A stretch of DNA of 63,328 nt from CANLDA01 sp964021645 (GTDB taxonomy: Bacteria; Pseudomonadota; Alphaproteobacteria; Rhodobacterales; Rhodobacteraceae). The position numbers and the translations under genes are program-made. The stretch lies in contig CAXIAD010000007.1 of the NCBI GenBank assembly GCA_964021645.1, forward strand, positions 1 to 63,328. Direction: 5' to 3'. How positions within the stretch are numbered: position 1 is the stretch's first letter; each line of letters starts with the position of its first letter. The notes below the pieces were generated by a model. The model was not told the DNA's origin, did not search any database, and worked only from the letters and a program-made list of their open reading frames with translations. Of the stretch, positions 43,182 to 51,242 are shown one piece after another.

Positions 43182-43334
43182 GTTATTTTGAATGCGGAGA
43201 TGCCTGAACACGGCGATTTATTTCAAGGAATTTCTGGTGAGCGCTGTGCGGACTGGCCCTATGGCCCCTTGCGATGTTTGGGCCTGAGGAAATTTCAAAC
43301 ATAAGATCACCTCTCAAAACGCGTTAGGCAGGGG

Positions 43335-43362
43335 TTGAAAGGGCAGAAAACGGTGCCCATCT
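43335..43362 (+). promoter_or_regulatory. Heat-shock (sigma-32/RpoH) promoter of hsp20
   Basis: TTGAAA (43335-43340) and CCCATCT (43356-43362) are separated by 15 bp. They fit the sigma-32 consensus (TTGAAA, 13-15 bp, CCCCATnT). Transcription would begin near 43369, leaving a ~90-nt leader. Confidence 0.7.
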
Positions 43363-43368
43363 GGATAA

Positions 43369-43458
43369 GACTGGGATGCCGATGGTCGGGTCCCGGTTGA
43401 CCGGCCTGTCCCTTGTGGAAGGTCATATTCAGGTATCGCTCAAACCGGAGGATTTCCT
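43369..43458 (+). ncRNA. ROSE-type RNA thermometer in the hsp20 leader
   Basis: At the end of the leader, TCGCT (43436-43440) can face the Shine-Dalgarno GGAGGA (43447-43452). Pairing gives U-A, C-G, a G-G mismatch, one unpaired C and U-A, which is the hallmark of the 3' hairpin of ROSE elements. Additional pairs GG/CC close the helix. Such elements melt on heat shock and free the ribosome binding site of small heat-shock genes in alphaproteobacteria. Confidence 0.65.
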
Positions 43459-43929
43459 TTGCGTAACTTTGATTTTGCCCCCCTTTATCGCGCCACTGTT
43501 GGCTTTGACCAAATCGCTGACATGTTGAATCGTGTGCAGACTGATGATGCGGGGAATACGGGCTATCCCCCCTATAATATTGAGAAAAAATCCGATGATA
43601 GCTATCGGATATCTCTTGCTGTGGCGGGGTTCTCTGCCGAGGATTTGACGCTTGAGGTGCGGGAAAACGCGCTGATTGTTGTGGCGCAGAAACCTGATGC
43701 GAATGGTGAGAAAACCTATTTGCACCGGGGGATCGCGACCCGCGCATTTGAGCGAAAATTCCAATTGGCGGATCATGTACGGGTGACGGGTGCGAGCCAT
43801 GAAGATGGCATGTTGCATATTGATCTGTCGCGCGAAGTGCCAGAAGCGTTGAAGCCGCGCCGAATTGAGATTGCACGTGGTGATCGGCCTGCGGCGAAGG
43901 ACGTGGTTGAGGCCAAGGCCGTTAACTAA
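43459..43929 (+). CDS. Small heat-shock protein (Hsp20/IbpA type)
   Basis: A 156-residue alpha-crystallin-domain chaperone that holds unfolding proteins. The N terminus MRNFDFAPLYRATVGFDQIADMLNRV matches alphaproteobacterial IbpA-like proteins. The domain runs from YPPYNIEKKSDDSYRISLAVAGFSAEDLTLEVRENALIVVAQK to the conserved HRGIATRAFERKFQLADHVRVTGASHEDGMLHIDLSREVPEALKPRRIEI. Translation begins at TTG 43459 after CCGGAGGA with a 6-nt gap. Control by sigma-32 and a ROSE thermometer is predicted from the leader. Confidence 0.93.
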   Translation: MRNFDFAPLYRATVGFDQIADMLNRVQTDDAGNTGYPPYNIEKKSDDSYRISLAVAGFSAEDLTLEVRENALIVVAQKPDANGEKTYLHRGIATRAFERKFQLADHVRVTGASHEDGMLHIDLSREVPEALKPRRIEIARGDRPAAKDVVEAKAVN

Positions 43930-43942
43930 TTTGACGTCACCA

Positions 43943-43984
43943 TTTTGTACAAAACGTACGTTTTAGGCCGAGTTTTGTACAAAA
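43943..43984. repeat. Array of three GTAC-centred palindromes (copy B)
   Basis: TTTTGTACAAAA lies at 43943-43954, AAAACGTACGTTTT at 43951-43964, and TTTTGTACAAAA again at 43973-43984. Dyad centres are 43948.5, 43957.5 and 43978.5 (gaps 9 and 21 bp). Copy A at 15165-15210 has gaps 22 and 9, that is, the same pattern inverted. It lies just after the hsp20 stop. Confidence 0.7.
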
Positions 43985-44000
43985 GTTTGAGAGTAAAATG

Positions 44001-44035
44001 ACCTCCCCTTTCGGATTGAAGGGGGAGGTTTTGTT
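44001..44035 (+). terminator. Terminator-like hairpin between convergent genes
   Basis: Arms ACCTCCCCTT and AAGGGGGAGGT pair with one bulged G, followed by TTTTGTT on the plus strand. It is probably the hsp20 terminator. The arms resemble the hairpin at 5938-5962, hinting at a shared intergenic motif. Confidence 0.55.
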
Positions 44036-44192
44036 CTGGACGGGTGTCGCGGTGGTTGCTGTGATCCAAAGGAGGCCTGACGGCCGCTGAGCCTTGGCCC
44101 CCCATCCTGACCTTCCCCCGAGGGGAAGGAAGATCAGCGCAACCGGACCCCGATACAGGTAGAAAAGTGATAAGCCGCATGGGTGGGATTGG

Positions 44193-46217
44193 TCATTGTG
44201 ACAGGCTATCGGCGAGGCGCATGAGTTGGACTGCTTGCGTGCGGTAGCCAAAAGGATCAGCGCCCTTGTTTGCGTTGGCAAGCGCAATGGCATCAGAATA
44301 GGACCAGCTGCCAAGGTAGGGATTGTCGCGCAGCAATTGGCCAAAGCCTGCGATTGCCACGGCAAAACTGGCGTCTGAATCGGGGGCGGCGTCGGATCTG
44401 GGGACAATCGGTGTTTCGATGAGTTGGCTGGTGTCTGAGCCCGGTTTTTTGTAGCGCAGGCGCAGGAAGCCGTATTCGGTGGAGCCGGTTTGCGTGTCGG
44501 GTGTTGTTGCGGTGGGTTGATAGCGCAGCGGATCATTTAGGCGGGCGGGGCTGCCGACGGGTGTGACCTCGTATATTGCGGTGACGCTGTGGCCTGCGCC
44601 GATTTCGCCTGCGTCAATGCGGTCGTTGTTGAAGTCTTCGCGGTTGAGGGCGCGGGTTTCATAGCCGATCAACCGGTATTCGGCGATTTGCTCGGGGTTG
44701 AACTCTACCTGAATTTTGACGTCATTGGCGATGGGGAAGAGCGCGCCGGAGAGTTGGTCGACCAGTGTTTTCTGCGCCTCGGCCAATGTGTCGATATAGG
44801 CGGCTTGACCGTTACCGTTTTGGGCCAATGCCTGCATTGTGGCGTCATCGAGGTTGCCGCGCCCAAAGCCCAGCACAGAGAGGTAGGTGCCGGTATCGCG
44901 TTTTTGCGCGATATAGGTTTTCAGCGCCTCGGGGTCGCGTATGCCGACGTTGAAATCCCCGTCTGTTGCTAGGATCACGCGGGAAACCTCGCCTTTCTCT
45001 GACATTGTGTCAGCGAGGGCATAGGCTTGTTGCAGCCCTGCTTGTCCGGCGGTGGCACCACCTGCACTGAGGGTTTCGAGGGCCTGTAGTATTGTGGCAC
45101 GCTCGTTGGCGGGGGTCGGGGCGAGGACCTGCCCGGCAGATCCCGCATAGGCGACGATGGCCACCTGATCTTGGGGGCGCAATTGGCCGAGCATCAAGCG
45201 GAAGCTTTGTTTCAAGAGCGGGAGTTTGGCGGCACTGTGCATACTGCCGGAGGTATCAATCAGAAACACGAGGTTCAGCGGCGGGCGCGTGTCGGTATCG
45301 GGTTTTACGCCTTGCAGCGCGATATGGACCAGTTGGGTGTTATCGTTCCACGGTGTGTTCAAGACGGTAGCAGTGCTGGAAAACGGCGTGGTGTCGATGG
45401 GGGCGTCATAATTGTAGGGGAAATAGTTCACCATTTCCTCGACCCGGATTTGTTCCGGGGAAGGCAGTTGCCCGCGATTCAGGGTCGAGCGTAGGATCGC
45501 ATAAGAGGCGGTGTCCACGTCGATTGAAAACGTGGAAACGGGGTCTTGGGCTGTGATTTTGAGCGGGTTTGGCGCGGCGTCTGGGAAGGTCTCGGTATCG
45601 GCCTCAAGCTGCTGGGGGATGTCGGCAATGATGCCCATAGGGGCAGGTTTGCGCGCGGGCATGGTCTGGGTCGGGGCTGGGCTTGCCATCAGGGATTGCC
45701 CGCTGGTTTCGCGCAGGCGTTTTGCGGCTTTGGGCGCGGGCATGACCATGGGTTCTGCAAAGGTGTCCGCGCTAGCTGCGGCGACTTCTTCGGTCAGAAC
45801 ATTGGTTTCGACGGTGGGTTCAGTCGTGATTTCGGCAGTGGGTTCTGGGGTGGTTTCACCGGCGGCGTCTAGCGACCCCCAGCTAGATTGGTCGGCCGCG
45901 GATGCCAGATTATCAACAGATGGAGGGCCATTTTGCAATGTGGGCAAATAGGCAACAAGGCCAATCGCGACCAATGCGGTGCTGGCGGTGAGGGCGTGGC
46001 GCGGGGTGATGGAACGGATCATGGCAAGAACTCCTCTGAACAGGCCCGATGTTGGGCGATCAGAAGTGGAACGGCTGTGATCACGGGTTTCTTGGCGCGC
46101 AGCGAAATTATTTTGCGCAAGGGCGATGTTTTCTGATTTTCGCGCAGAATCCGGGGCCGGGGTTGCGGCCTGCATCGCGGATTTCAGGGCGTCAAGATCG
46201 TCAAAGGGGTCGCTCAT
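44193..46217 (-). CDS. VWA-domain (YfbK-type) membrane protein coupled to an ECF sigma factor
   Basis: A 674-residue protein. The N-terminal ~85 residues are cytoplasmic and short-helical (MSDPFDDLDALKSAMQAATPAPDS), then one membrane helix (ALTASTALVAIGLVAYLPTL), then a long Pro/Thr/Glu-rich linker, a VWA_N segment (DVDTASYAILRSTLNRGQLPSPEQIRVEEMVNYFPYNYDAP), and a VWA domain with an intact metal-ion site (VFLIDTSGSMHSA; ATDGDFNVG). A DUF3520-like C terminus follows (EVTPVGSPARLNDPLRYQ to LRLRYKKPG). Start ATG 46217 overlaps the sigma gene stop (ATGA), which places it where anti-sigma factors usually sit; its cytoplasmic N terminus plus single TM fits such a role. This is inference. Confidence 0.88.
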   Translation of the reverse strand: MSDPFDDLDALKSAMQAATPAPDSARKSENIALAQNNFAARQETRDHSRSTSDRPTSGLFRGVLAMIRSITPRHALTASTALVAIGLVAYLPTLQNGPPSVDNLASAADQSSWGSLDAAGETTPEPTAEITTEPTVETNVLTEEVAAASADTFAEPMVMPAPKAAKRLRETSGQSLMASPAPTQTMPARKPAPMGIIADIPQQLEADTETFPDAAPNPLKITAQDPVSTFSIDVDTASYAILRSTLNRGQLPSPEQIRVEEMVNYFPYNYDAPIDTTPFSSTATVLNTPWNDNTQLVHIALQGVKPDTDTRPPLNLVFLIDTSGSMHSAAKLPLLKQSFRLMLGQLRPQDQVAIVAYAGSAGQVLAPTPANERATILQALETLSAGGATAGQAGLQQAYALADTMSEKGEVSRVILATDGDFNVGIRDPEALKTYIAQKRDTGTYLSVLGFGRGNLDDATMQALAQNGNGQAAYIDTLAEAQKTLVDQLSGALFPIANDVKIQVEFNPEQIAEYRLIGYETRALNREDFNNDRIDAGEIGAGHSVTAIYEVTPVGSPARLNDPLRYQPTATTPDTQTGSTEYGFLRLRYKKPGSDTSQLIETPIVPRSDAAPDSDASFAVAIAGFGQLLRDNPYLGSWSYSDAIALANANKGADPFGYRTQAVQLMRLADSLSQ

Positions 46218-46756
46218 TGGGCGTCCTCCTGTTGTTTCAGGGTCCGCAGGCGCTTCTTGGCCTCTGAGATGCGCCAACTGATGGTGCCCTCGGATAGGCC
46301 AAGCACGTCAGCGGCTTGGGCGTGGGTCATGTCGTCAAGAACCAATGCCAATGTGTCGCGCAGATCGTCAGGCAGGGATCGCATGGCGTGATTTAGCCAG
46401 TCGAGCTGAGCATTGCCCTCTGCTATGGCGGCCTGACGCGAGGTTTCCCAATCGCCCCAGCCGTTGGCGGCATTGATATGGGTGGTGGCGCGACGGCGCC
46501 GGTCGTGGTTGGCATTGACGATCACACGGTAAAGCCAAGTGGTGAACCGGGCGGTGGGCACATAATGGGCGACTTTGCTTGGCAATGCGGCGCAAATATC
46601 TTGGGTCAGGTCTTCGGCCTCGGCGCGCTGGCCCGTTAAACGAAAGGCCATGGCAAATATGCGGTCGTAGTGGCGCTGTAGCAGGGAGGCAAAGGCCTCT
46701 GCATCTCCCGCTGCCGCCGCTTGGGCAAGATCTTCGTCGCTAACAATCATACGCAT
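46214..46756 (-). CDS. ECF-type RNA polymerase sigma factor
   Basis: A 180-residue sigma-70-family protein with only regions 2 and 4. Region 2: AFASLLQRHYDRIFAMAFRLTGQRAEAEDLTQDICAALPSKVAHYVPTARFTTWLYRVIVNANHD. Region 4: LPDDLRDTLALVLDDMTHAQAADVLGLSEGTISWRISEAKKRLRTL. ATG 46756 is preferred; a GTG at 46780 would add eight residues. It is translationally coupled to the VWA-domain membrane protein, the probable partner or regulator. Target promoters are unknown. Confidence 0.9.
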   Translation of the reverse strand: MRMIVSDEDLAQAAAAGDAEAFASLLQRHYDRIFAMAFRLTGQRAEAEDLTQDICAALPSKVAHYVPTARFTTWLYRVIVNANHDRRRRATTHINAANGWGDWETSRQAAIAEGNAQLDWLNHAMRSLPDDLRDTLALVLDDMTHAQAADVLGLSEGTISWRISEAKKRLRTLKQQEDAQ

Positions 46757-47072
46757 CACGTTCAATGGAACGCACCCCAAAGGTCAATCCTTGGCGCGGA
46801 ATTGTTTTTTATCCGACAGGCGTAATCAGGCGCCAACCGAGCCACTGTGCCGGAGGCAAAGTGGCGAGACGGAGAGCGACGCCCCTTGGGGCGTCTCCGC
46901 TTAACAAGGTCTATGTTTGATGTTTGCGGGGTCATTGATCATCCTTGTGGCGTTGGGTGAAAGGGGGGGCGAGATATGGATTACAAGCAGCGAAAACCAT
47001 TTCCTATTTTTAGGAAAACGGCTTAGCTTTAACTTCGGCTGATCAATATATTTTGACCCCAAAGGGATGTTT
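46757..47072. promoter_or_regulatory. Divergent intergenic region with a strong hairpin and an operator-like dyad
   Basis: These 316 bases hold no gene I can support. GACGCCCC-tt-GGGGCGTC (46878-46895) is a perfect hairpin, extendable with a bulge to CGGAGA/TCTCCG. TTTCCTA-tttt-TAGGAAA (47000-47017) is a perfect dyad ~55 bp before the amidohydrolase start and could be its operator. Confidence 0.5.
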
Positions 47073-48719
47073 ATGATGACTGAAACGATAATTTACGCTG
47101 CCGAGAAAATCATCACCATGAACCCTTCACAGCCCACGGCCAGTCACGTCGCCGTGCGGGGCGATCGCATTTTGGCCGTCGGTAGTCTTGAGGAATTGGA
47201 AACATGGGGGCCCTACACACTGGACACCCGTTTTGCGGACAAAACTCTTATGCCCGGTCTCGTCGAAGGCCATGCGCATACGATGGAAGGGATGTTGTGG
47301 CGGTTCGTTTATTGCGGGTTTTTCGACCGGGCAGACCCTGATGGCCGCATCTGGGAGGGTGTGAAAACCATCGAAGCGATCAAGGCGCGTCTCTGCGAAG
47401 CTGAGGCCAAGTTGACTGACCCGGATGCGCCTTTGACGGGGTGGTCCTTAGACCCGATTTACATGAACAACACCCGCGTCACCCGAGAAGATTTGGATCA
47501 GGTTTCGACGACGCGTCCGATTGGCATATTGCATGCATCGGGTCACATTCTGAACGTGAATTCCAAGGCGTTAGAGCTTGCGGGACTTTTGAAAACAGGC
47601 ATCAATAATTCGGGCATGCCTTTGGGTGTCGACGGGTTGCCTACGGGTGAATTATTTGGTCCAGAGACGATGATGCCTGTCAGCATTCACGTTGGATTCA
47701 ATCAGTCATTCATTGACTGCGATGAACAAGGGTTGCGTGATTTCGCCAAATTATGCGTGCGCAAGGGCGTTACAACAATCACCGATCTCGCGGCAGGTCT
47801 TGAGCCTGAGGACGTGACATGGATGTTGAAAGTCACGGGAGAAGACAGCTATCCGGCCCGCATTGTTCCGCTAAAGTTTTTCATGGGGGCGACTGCAAAA
47901 GACACGGTCGACAAGGTTGTCGCTCTTAAGGAGCGCGCCACGGATCGGCTTCGTTTGGGGCGCATCAAGGCGGTGGCCGATGGCTCTATTCAGGGGTTTT
48001 CAGCGCGGATGCGTTGGCCCGGATATCATAATGGTGCGCCAAATGGGCTTTGGTACACGGCACCCGAACAATTGGCAGAACTTTACCGGTTAGCTTTGGC
48101 TGCGGATATTCAGGTGCATACGCATACCAACGGGGATGAGGCGACGGAGATGGTTCTGGACACGTTTGGTCCCGCGCTCAAAGAGGTGCCAAGCCCGGAT
48201 CACCGCTTTACTTTGCAGCATTGCCAATTGGCTGACGCGGCGCAATTTCGACGCATGGATAAGCTTGGCATGTGCGTCAATCTCTTTGCGAACCACCATT
48301 TTTACTGGGGTGATGAGCATTATCGCCTCACGGTTGGGCCTGAACGTGCGCAGCGCATGAACGCGTGTCGAACCGCATTGGATCAGGGCGTTCCTATGGC
48401 CATCCATTCCGATGCACCGGTGACGCCGCTGGGGCCGTTTTTCACGGCCTGGTGTGCTGTAAACCGGCTAACGGCATCGGGTCGCACACAGGGCGAACAC
48501 GAAAAGATTGCCGTTTCCGAAGCGCTTTTCGCGATCACAATTGGGGCGGCCTATACATTGCATATGGATGATGAGATCGGTTCAATCGAAGTTGGCAAGA
48601 AAGCGGATTTTGCAGTTCTAGAAGATGATCCAACGGAGATAGGCGGCGCAAACCTGAAAGAGGTTCGTGTCTGGGGAACAGTGCAAGGCGGGCGCCTTTT
48701 TGCGGCCTCTGATCTATGA
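47073..48719 (+). CDS. YtcJ-like metal-dependent amidohydrolase
   Basis: A 548-residue amidohydrolase-3-type enzyme of the YtcJ group. It shows the N-terminal small beta domain (IIYAAEKIITMNPSQPTASHVAVRGDRILAVGSLEEL), the metal-ligand motif MPGLVEGHAHTMEGM, WSLDPIYMN, HASGHILNVNSKALELAGL, KAVADGSIQGFSARM, QVHTHTNGDEATEMVLDTF, FTLQHCQLAD, and the late Asp in AIHSDAPVTPLGPFF. These hydrolyse amides or imines; substrate unknown. The start ATG 47073 follows AAAGGGA. Its stop overlaps the G3E GTPase start by 4 nt, an uncommon and suggestive coupling. Confidence 0.88.
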   Translation: MMTETIIYAAEKIITMNPSQPTASHVAVRGDRILAVGSLEELETWGPYTLDTRFADKTLMPGLVEGHAHTMEGMLWRFVYCGFFDRADPDGRIWEGVKTIEAIKARLCEAEAKLTDPDAPLTGWSLDPIYMNNTRVTREDLDQVSTTRPIGILHASGHILNVNSKALELAGLLKTGINNSGMPLGVDGLPTGELFGPETMMPVSIHVGFNQSFIDCDEQGLRDFAKLCVRKGVTTITDLAAGLEPEDVTWMLKVTGEDSYPARIVPLKFFMGATAKDTVDKVVALKERATDRLRLGRIKAVADGSIQGFSARMRWPGYHNGAPNGLWYTAPEQLAELYRLALAADIQVHTHTNGDEATEMVLDTFGPALKEVPSPDHRFTLQHCQLADAAQFRRMDKLGMCVNLFANHHFYWGDEHYRLTVGPERAQRMNACRTALDQGVPMAIHSDAPVTPLGPFFTAWCAVNRLTASGRTQGEHEKIAVSEALFAITIGAAYTLHMDDEIGSIEVGKKADFAVLEDDPTEIGGANLKEVRVWGTVQGGRLFAASDL

Positions 48720-49597
48720 CCGATTTGTTGCCCGTTACCGTTATCGGCGGGTATTTAGGCTCTGGTAAAACGACCATGGTCAACCATTTGTTGCGCCATG
48801 CAAATGGCCTGCGCTTGGCTGTATTGGTCAATGAATTTGGCGAATTGCCAATTGATGCTGATCTGATCGAAGCTGAGGATGATGATATCATTTCGATTGC
48901 CGGGGGCTGTGTGTGTTGCTCGTTTGGTAGCGATCTGGTGGGCGCGTTGATGGAGATGGCAAAGCTGGACCCGCAACCCGATCACCTGCTGGTCGAGAGC
49001 TCGGGCGTGGCGATTCCCAGCGCAATTGTGGGCTCCCTTTCATTGCTCGAAGGGTTTCGCACCGACGGTATCGTCGTGGTTGCAGACGCCGAAACCGTAA
49101 GGCGTAGTGCGCGCGACAAATACATGAGCGACACGGTTTTACGCCAGATCACAGATGCAAACATCATTATTTTGAACAAAACCGATTTGGTGGAAGCCCC
49201 CGATCTGGAGGATACGGAGCGTTGGATAAAAGAGCAAAATACCAGCGTGCGGATCATCAAAGCAGAGCATAGCGCGGTCGCGCCCGAGGCTGTGCTTGAC
49301 AGTTTTCTGGGGCATGTCGCTGCTTCTGACAGGCACCAACACACCCAGAACCTCGAGGTCATAACGCTGACCTTGAGCGCGCCGGTTGATGTCGAGGATT
49401 TGGCCCAAACACTTGCGAACGACCAAAACGGGCTGGTCAGGGCCAAAGGCTTTGCAACATCGACGTCTGGGCAAAAAAACCTGATCCAAGTCGTGGGAAA
49501 CCGCTGGACCATCACAGAGGCACCGGACCACATGGCAGACGGTATTGTCGGGTTGGGGTTTAAGGGCGCGATTTCAGGTCTCGACCGGTTTCAATAG
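48716..49597 (+). CDS. G3E-family GTPase (COG0523/CobW-YjiA type), putative metallochaperone
   Basis: A 293-residue GTPase. Walker A is VIGGYLGSGKTTMVNHLL, the metal-binding CxCC motif is in ISIAGGCVCCSFGSDLVGALME, switch-region ESSGVAIPSAIV, and G4 NKTD in ILNKTDLVEAPD. The C-terminal CobW_C domain covers ITLTLSAPVDVEDLAQTL onward. Members deliver zinc, cobalt or other metals to client enzymes. The gene overlaps the amidohydrolase gene by 4 nt (ATGA), so that metal-dependent enzyme is the obvious candidate client. It carries only a few His residues near the C terminus, so it is not the histidine-rich storage type. Confidence 0.88.
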   Translation: MTDLLPVTVIGGYLGSGKTTMVNHLLRHANGLRLAVLVNEFGELPIDADLIEAEDDDIISIAGGCVCCSFGSDLVGALMEMAKLDPQPDHLLVESSGVAIPSAIVGSLSLLEGFRTDGIVVVADAETVRRSARDKYMSDTVLRQITDANIIILNKTDLVEAPDLEDTERWIKEQNTSVRIIKAEHSAVAPEAVLDSFLGHVAASDRHQHTQNLEVITLTLSAPVDVEDLAQTLANDQNGLVRAKGFATSTSGQKNLIQVVGNRWTITEAPDHMADGIVGLGFKGAISGLDRFQ

Positions 49598-49625
49598 CGG
49601 GCGAACCCCTGCAATATGTCGCTAT

Positions 49626-51230
49626 CTAGGCAAATTCTCGAATGACCTGACCGGCATTGGCGGCGGTGCGTTCGCCGTTACGCATCGACAGTTTTCCATT
49701 CACCAAAACATGCGCAACACCAGTCGCATATCGGCGCGGATGGCGCGCGGTTGCGTTGCTTGCGATGCTCACTTTGTCAAACACACAAATATCGGCGAAG
49801 TAGCCCGGCTTTAGCGCGCCACGGTCGATCAACCCCAACCGTGCAGCAGGAATTGAGGTGATTTTTCGCAGCGCTTCCCCGAGGGACAAAACCTTGCGAT
49901 CACGCACATAGTGCTGAAGAAAACGCGCGGCCCAGCCATAGCCGCTAAGCGAGCCGATGTGGTCCTTGAGTATGCCGTCATTGGCAATCGCGACGGTGTC
50001 GGAGATCACGGCGCATTCCGGCTGTTGCATGCATAGGTCAACATCAGAATCCAGAAATGATTTGGATGACCACATACAGGCCATTAGATTGTCTGCCTCT
50101 TCCAACAAGATATCCAGAACCGCATCATAGGGGTGGCAGTTGCGCATGCGCCCGATTTCGGCGAAATCCATGCCCACAAGGTCTTTGTTATGGGTTGCAT
50201 TCAGCAGCACGATATCTTGCCATTTTTCGGCTTTTACAATCAACCACATCGGTTTGGGATTGGCTTTGATGCGTTCCCGATCCTCTGGATTGGCGAGACG
50301 TTTCAAGACATCATCAACAGACCCGGCCTGCGCCCATTTAGGCAAAATCGCCGCCATCAGGGTGTGATTCCAGTCGTGCGGGATGACGTCAAACGCAACA
50401 TCAGAGTCATACCGCCGGGCGAGGTCGATCATTTCCAACGTGTGTTCCATGGCATGGCTTGGCGCGCCATATTTTGGTTGAATATGCGATATCTGTAGCT
50501 TGGCGCCAGCTTGGCGGGCGGTGCCGATTGCCTCGGCAAATCCTAGGTCGTATTCGGTGTCTCTATTGCGCACGTGGGTTGCGTAAAGCCTGCCCCATTT
50601 CGCCGCGACTTCGCACATTGGCACCAGATGTTCTGGGGCGGCCAAGATACCGGGGAAATATTCCAAACCCGAAGAAAACCCGCCTGCGCCTTCGTCCATG
50701 CATTGATCGACAAGGCGGGCCATGTCGTCGACCTCTTCGGGTTCGCCCGCGCGTAGTTCATTGCCCAAAATCGCACGGTGTATGGTGCCATGCCCGACAA
50801 AGGCCATTACGTTAACGCCAAGGTCGACATCATTGAGAACATCAAGATATTCACCAAATCCGTACCAGTTTTTGTGTTTTGCATCCTCGGTGTGCCAAGG
50901 CGAAACCGAGCGGATTGCATCATGTGAAACAACGGGCGCGCAGGAAATACCGCATTGGCCGATGACTTCGGTGGTGACGCCTTGGTGCACTTGGCTTTCG
51001 GCGCGTCCATCCGCGATGAGCGTGAAATCGGAATGCGTGTGCATATCCACAAAACCCGGTGCCACGGTCAGGCCCGACACATCTATGATCTCGGCTGCGC
51101 TGTCCAGTTCTAGCTCTCCCGTAGCGGCAACCGCTTCGATTCTGCCGTCTTTGATGGCGACATCACCGATGAAACTTTCGGTCTTGATGCCATCGAAAAT
51201 TTCGCCGCCTTTTAGGATCAGATCAAACAT
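49626..51230 (-). CDS. N-acyl-D-amino-acid deacylase (D-aminoacylase family)
   Basis: A 534-residue amidohydrolase that would hydrolyse N-acyl-D-amino acids. It has FDLILKGGEIFDGIKTESFIGDVAIKDGRIEAVA, the metal motif VAPGFVDMHTHSDFTLI, EVIGQCGISCAP with the bridging-ligand cysteine typical of D-aminoacylases, GHGTIHRAILG, GGFSSGLEYFPGILAAPEHLV, YATHVRNRD, ISHIQPKYG and the late AVISDTVAIANDG. It is downstream of a dctPQM TRAP transporter on the same strand with a 12-nt gap, so its substrate is likely what the transporter imports. Confidence 0.88.
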   Translation of the reverse strand: MFDLILKGGEIFDGIKTESFIGDVAIKDGRIEAVAATGELELDSAAEIIDVSGLTVAPGFVDMHTHSDFTLIADGRAESQVHQGVTTEVIGQCGISCAPVVSHDAIRSVSPWHTEDAKHKNWYGFGEYLDVLNDVDLGVNVMAFVGHGTIHRAILGNELRAGEPEEVDDMARLVDQCMDEGAGGFSSGLEYFPGILAAPEHLVPMCEVAAKWGRLYATHVRNRDTEYDLGFAEAIGTARQAGAKLQISHIQPKYGAPSHAMEHTLEMIDLARRYDSDVAFDVIPHDWNHTLMAAILPKWAQAGSVDDVLKRLANPEDRERIKANPKPMWLIVKAEKWQDIVLLNATHNKDLVGMDFAEIGRMRNCHPYDAVLDILLEEADNLMACMWSSKSFLDSDVDLCMQQPECAVISDTVAIANDGILKDHIGSLSGYGWAARFLQHYVRDRKVLSLGEALRKITSIPAARLGLIDRGALKPGYFADICVFDKVSIASNATARHPRRYATGVAHVLVNGKLSMRNGERTAANAGQVIREFA

Positions 51231-51242
51231 TGCAAAGAACTC

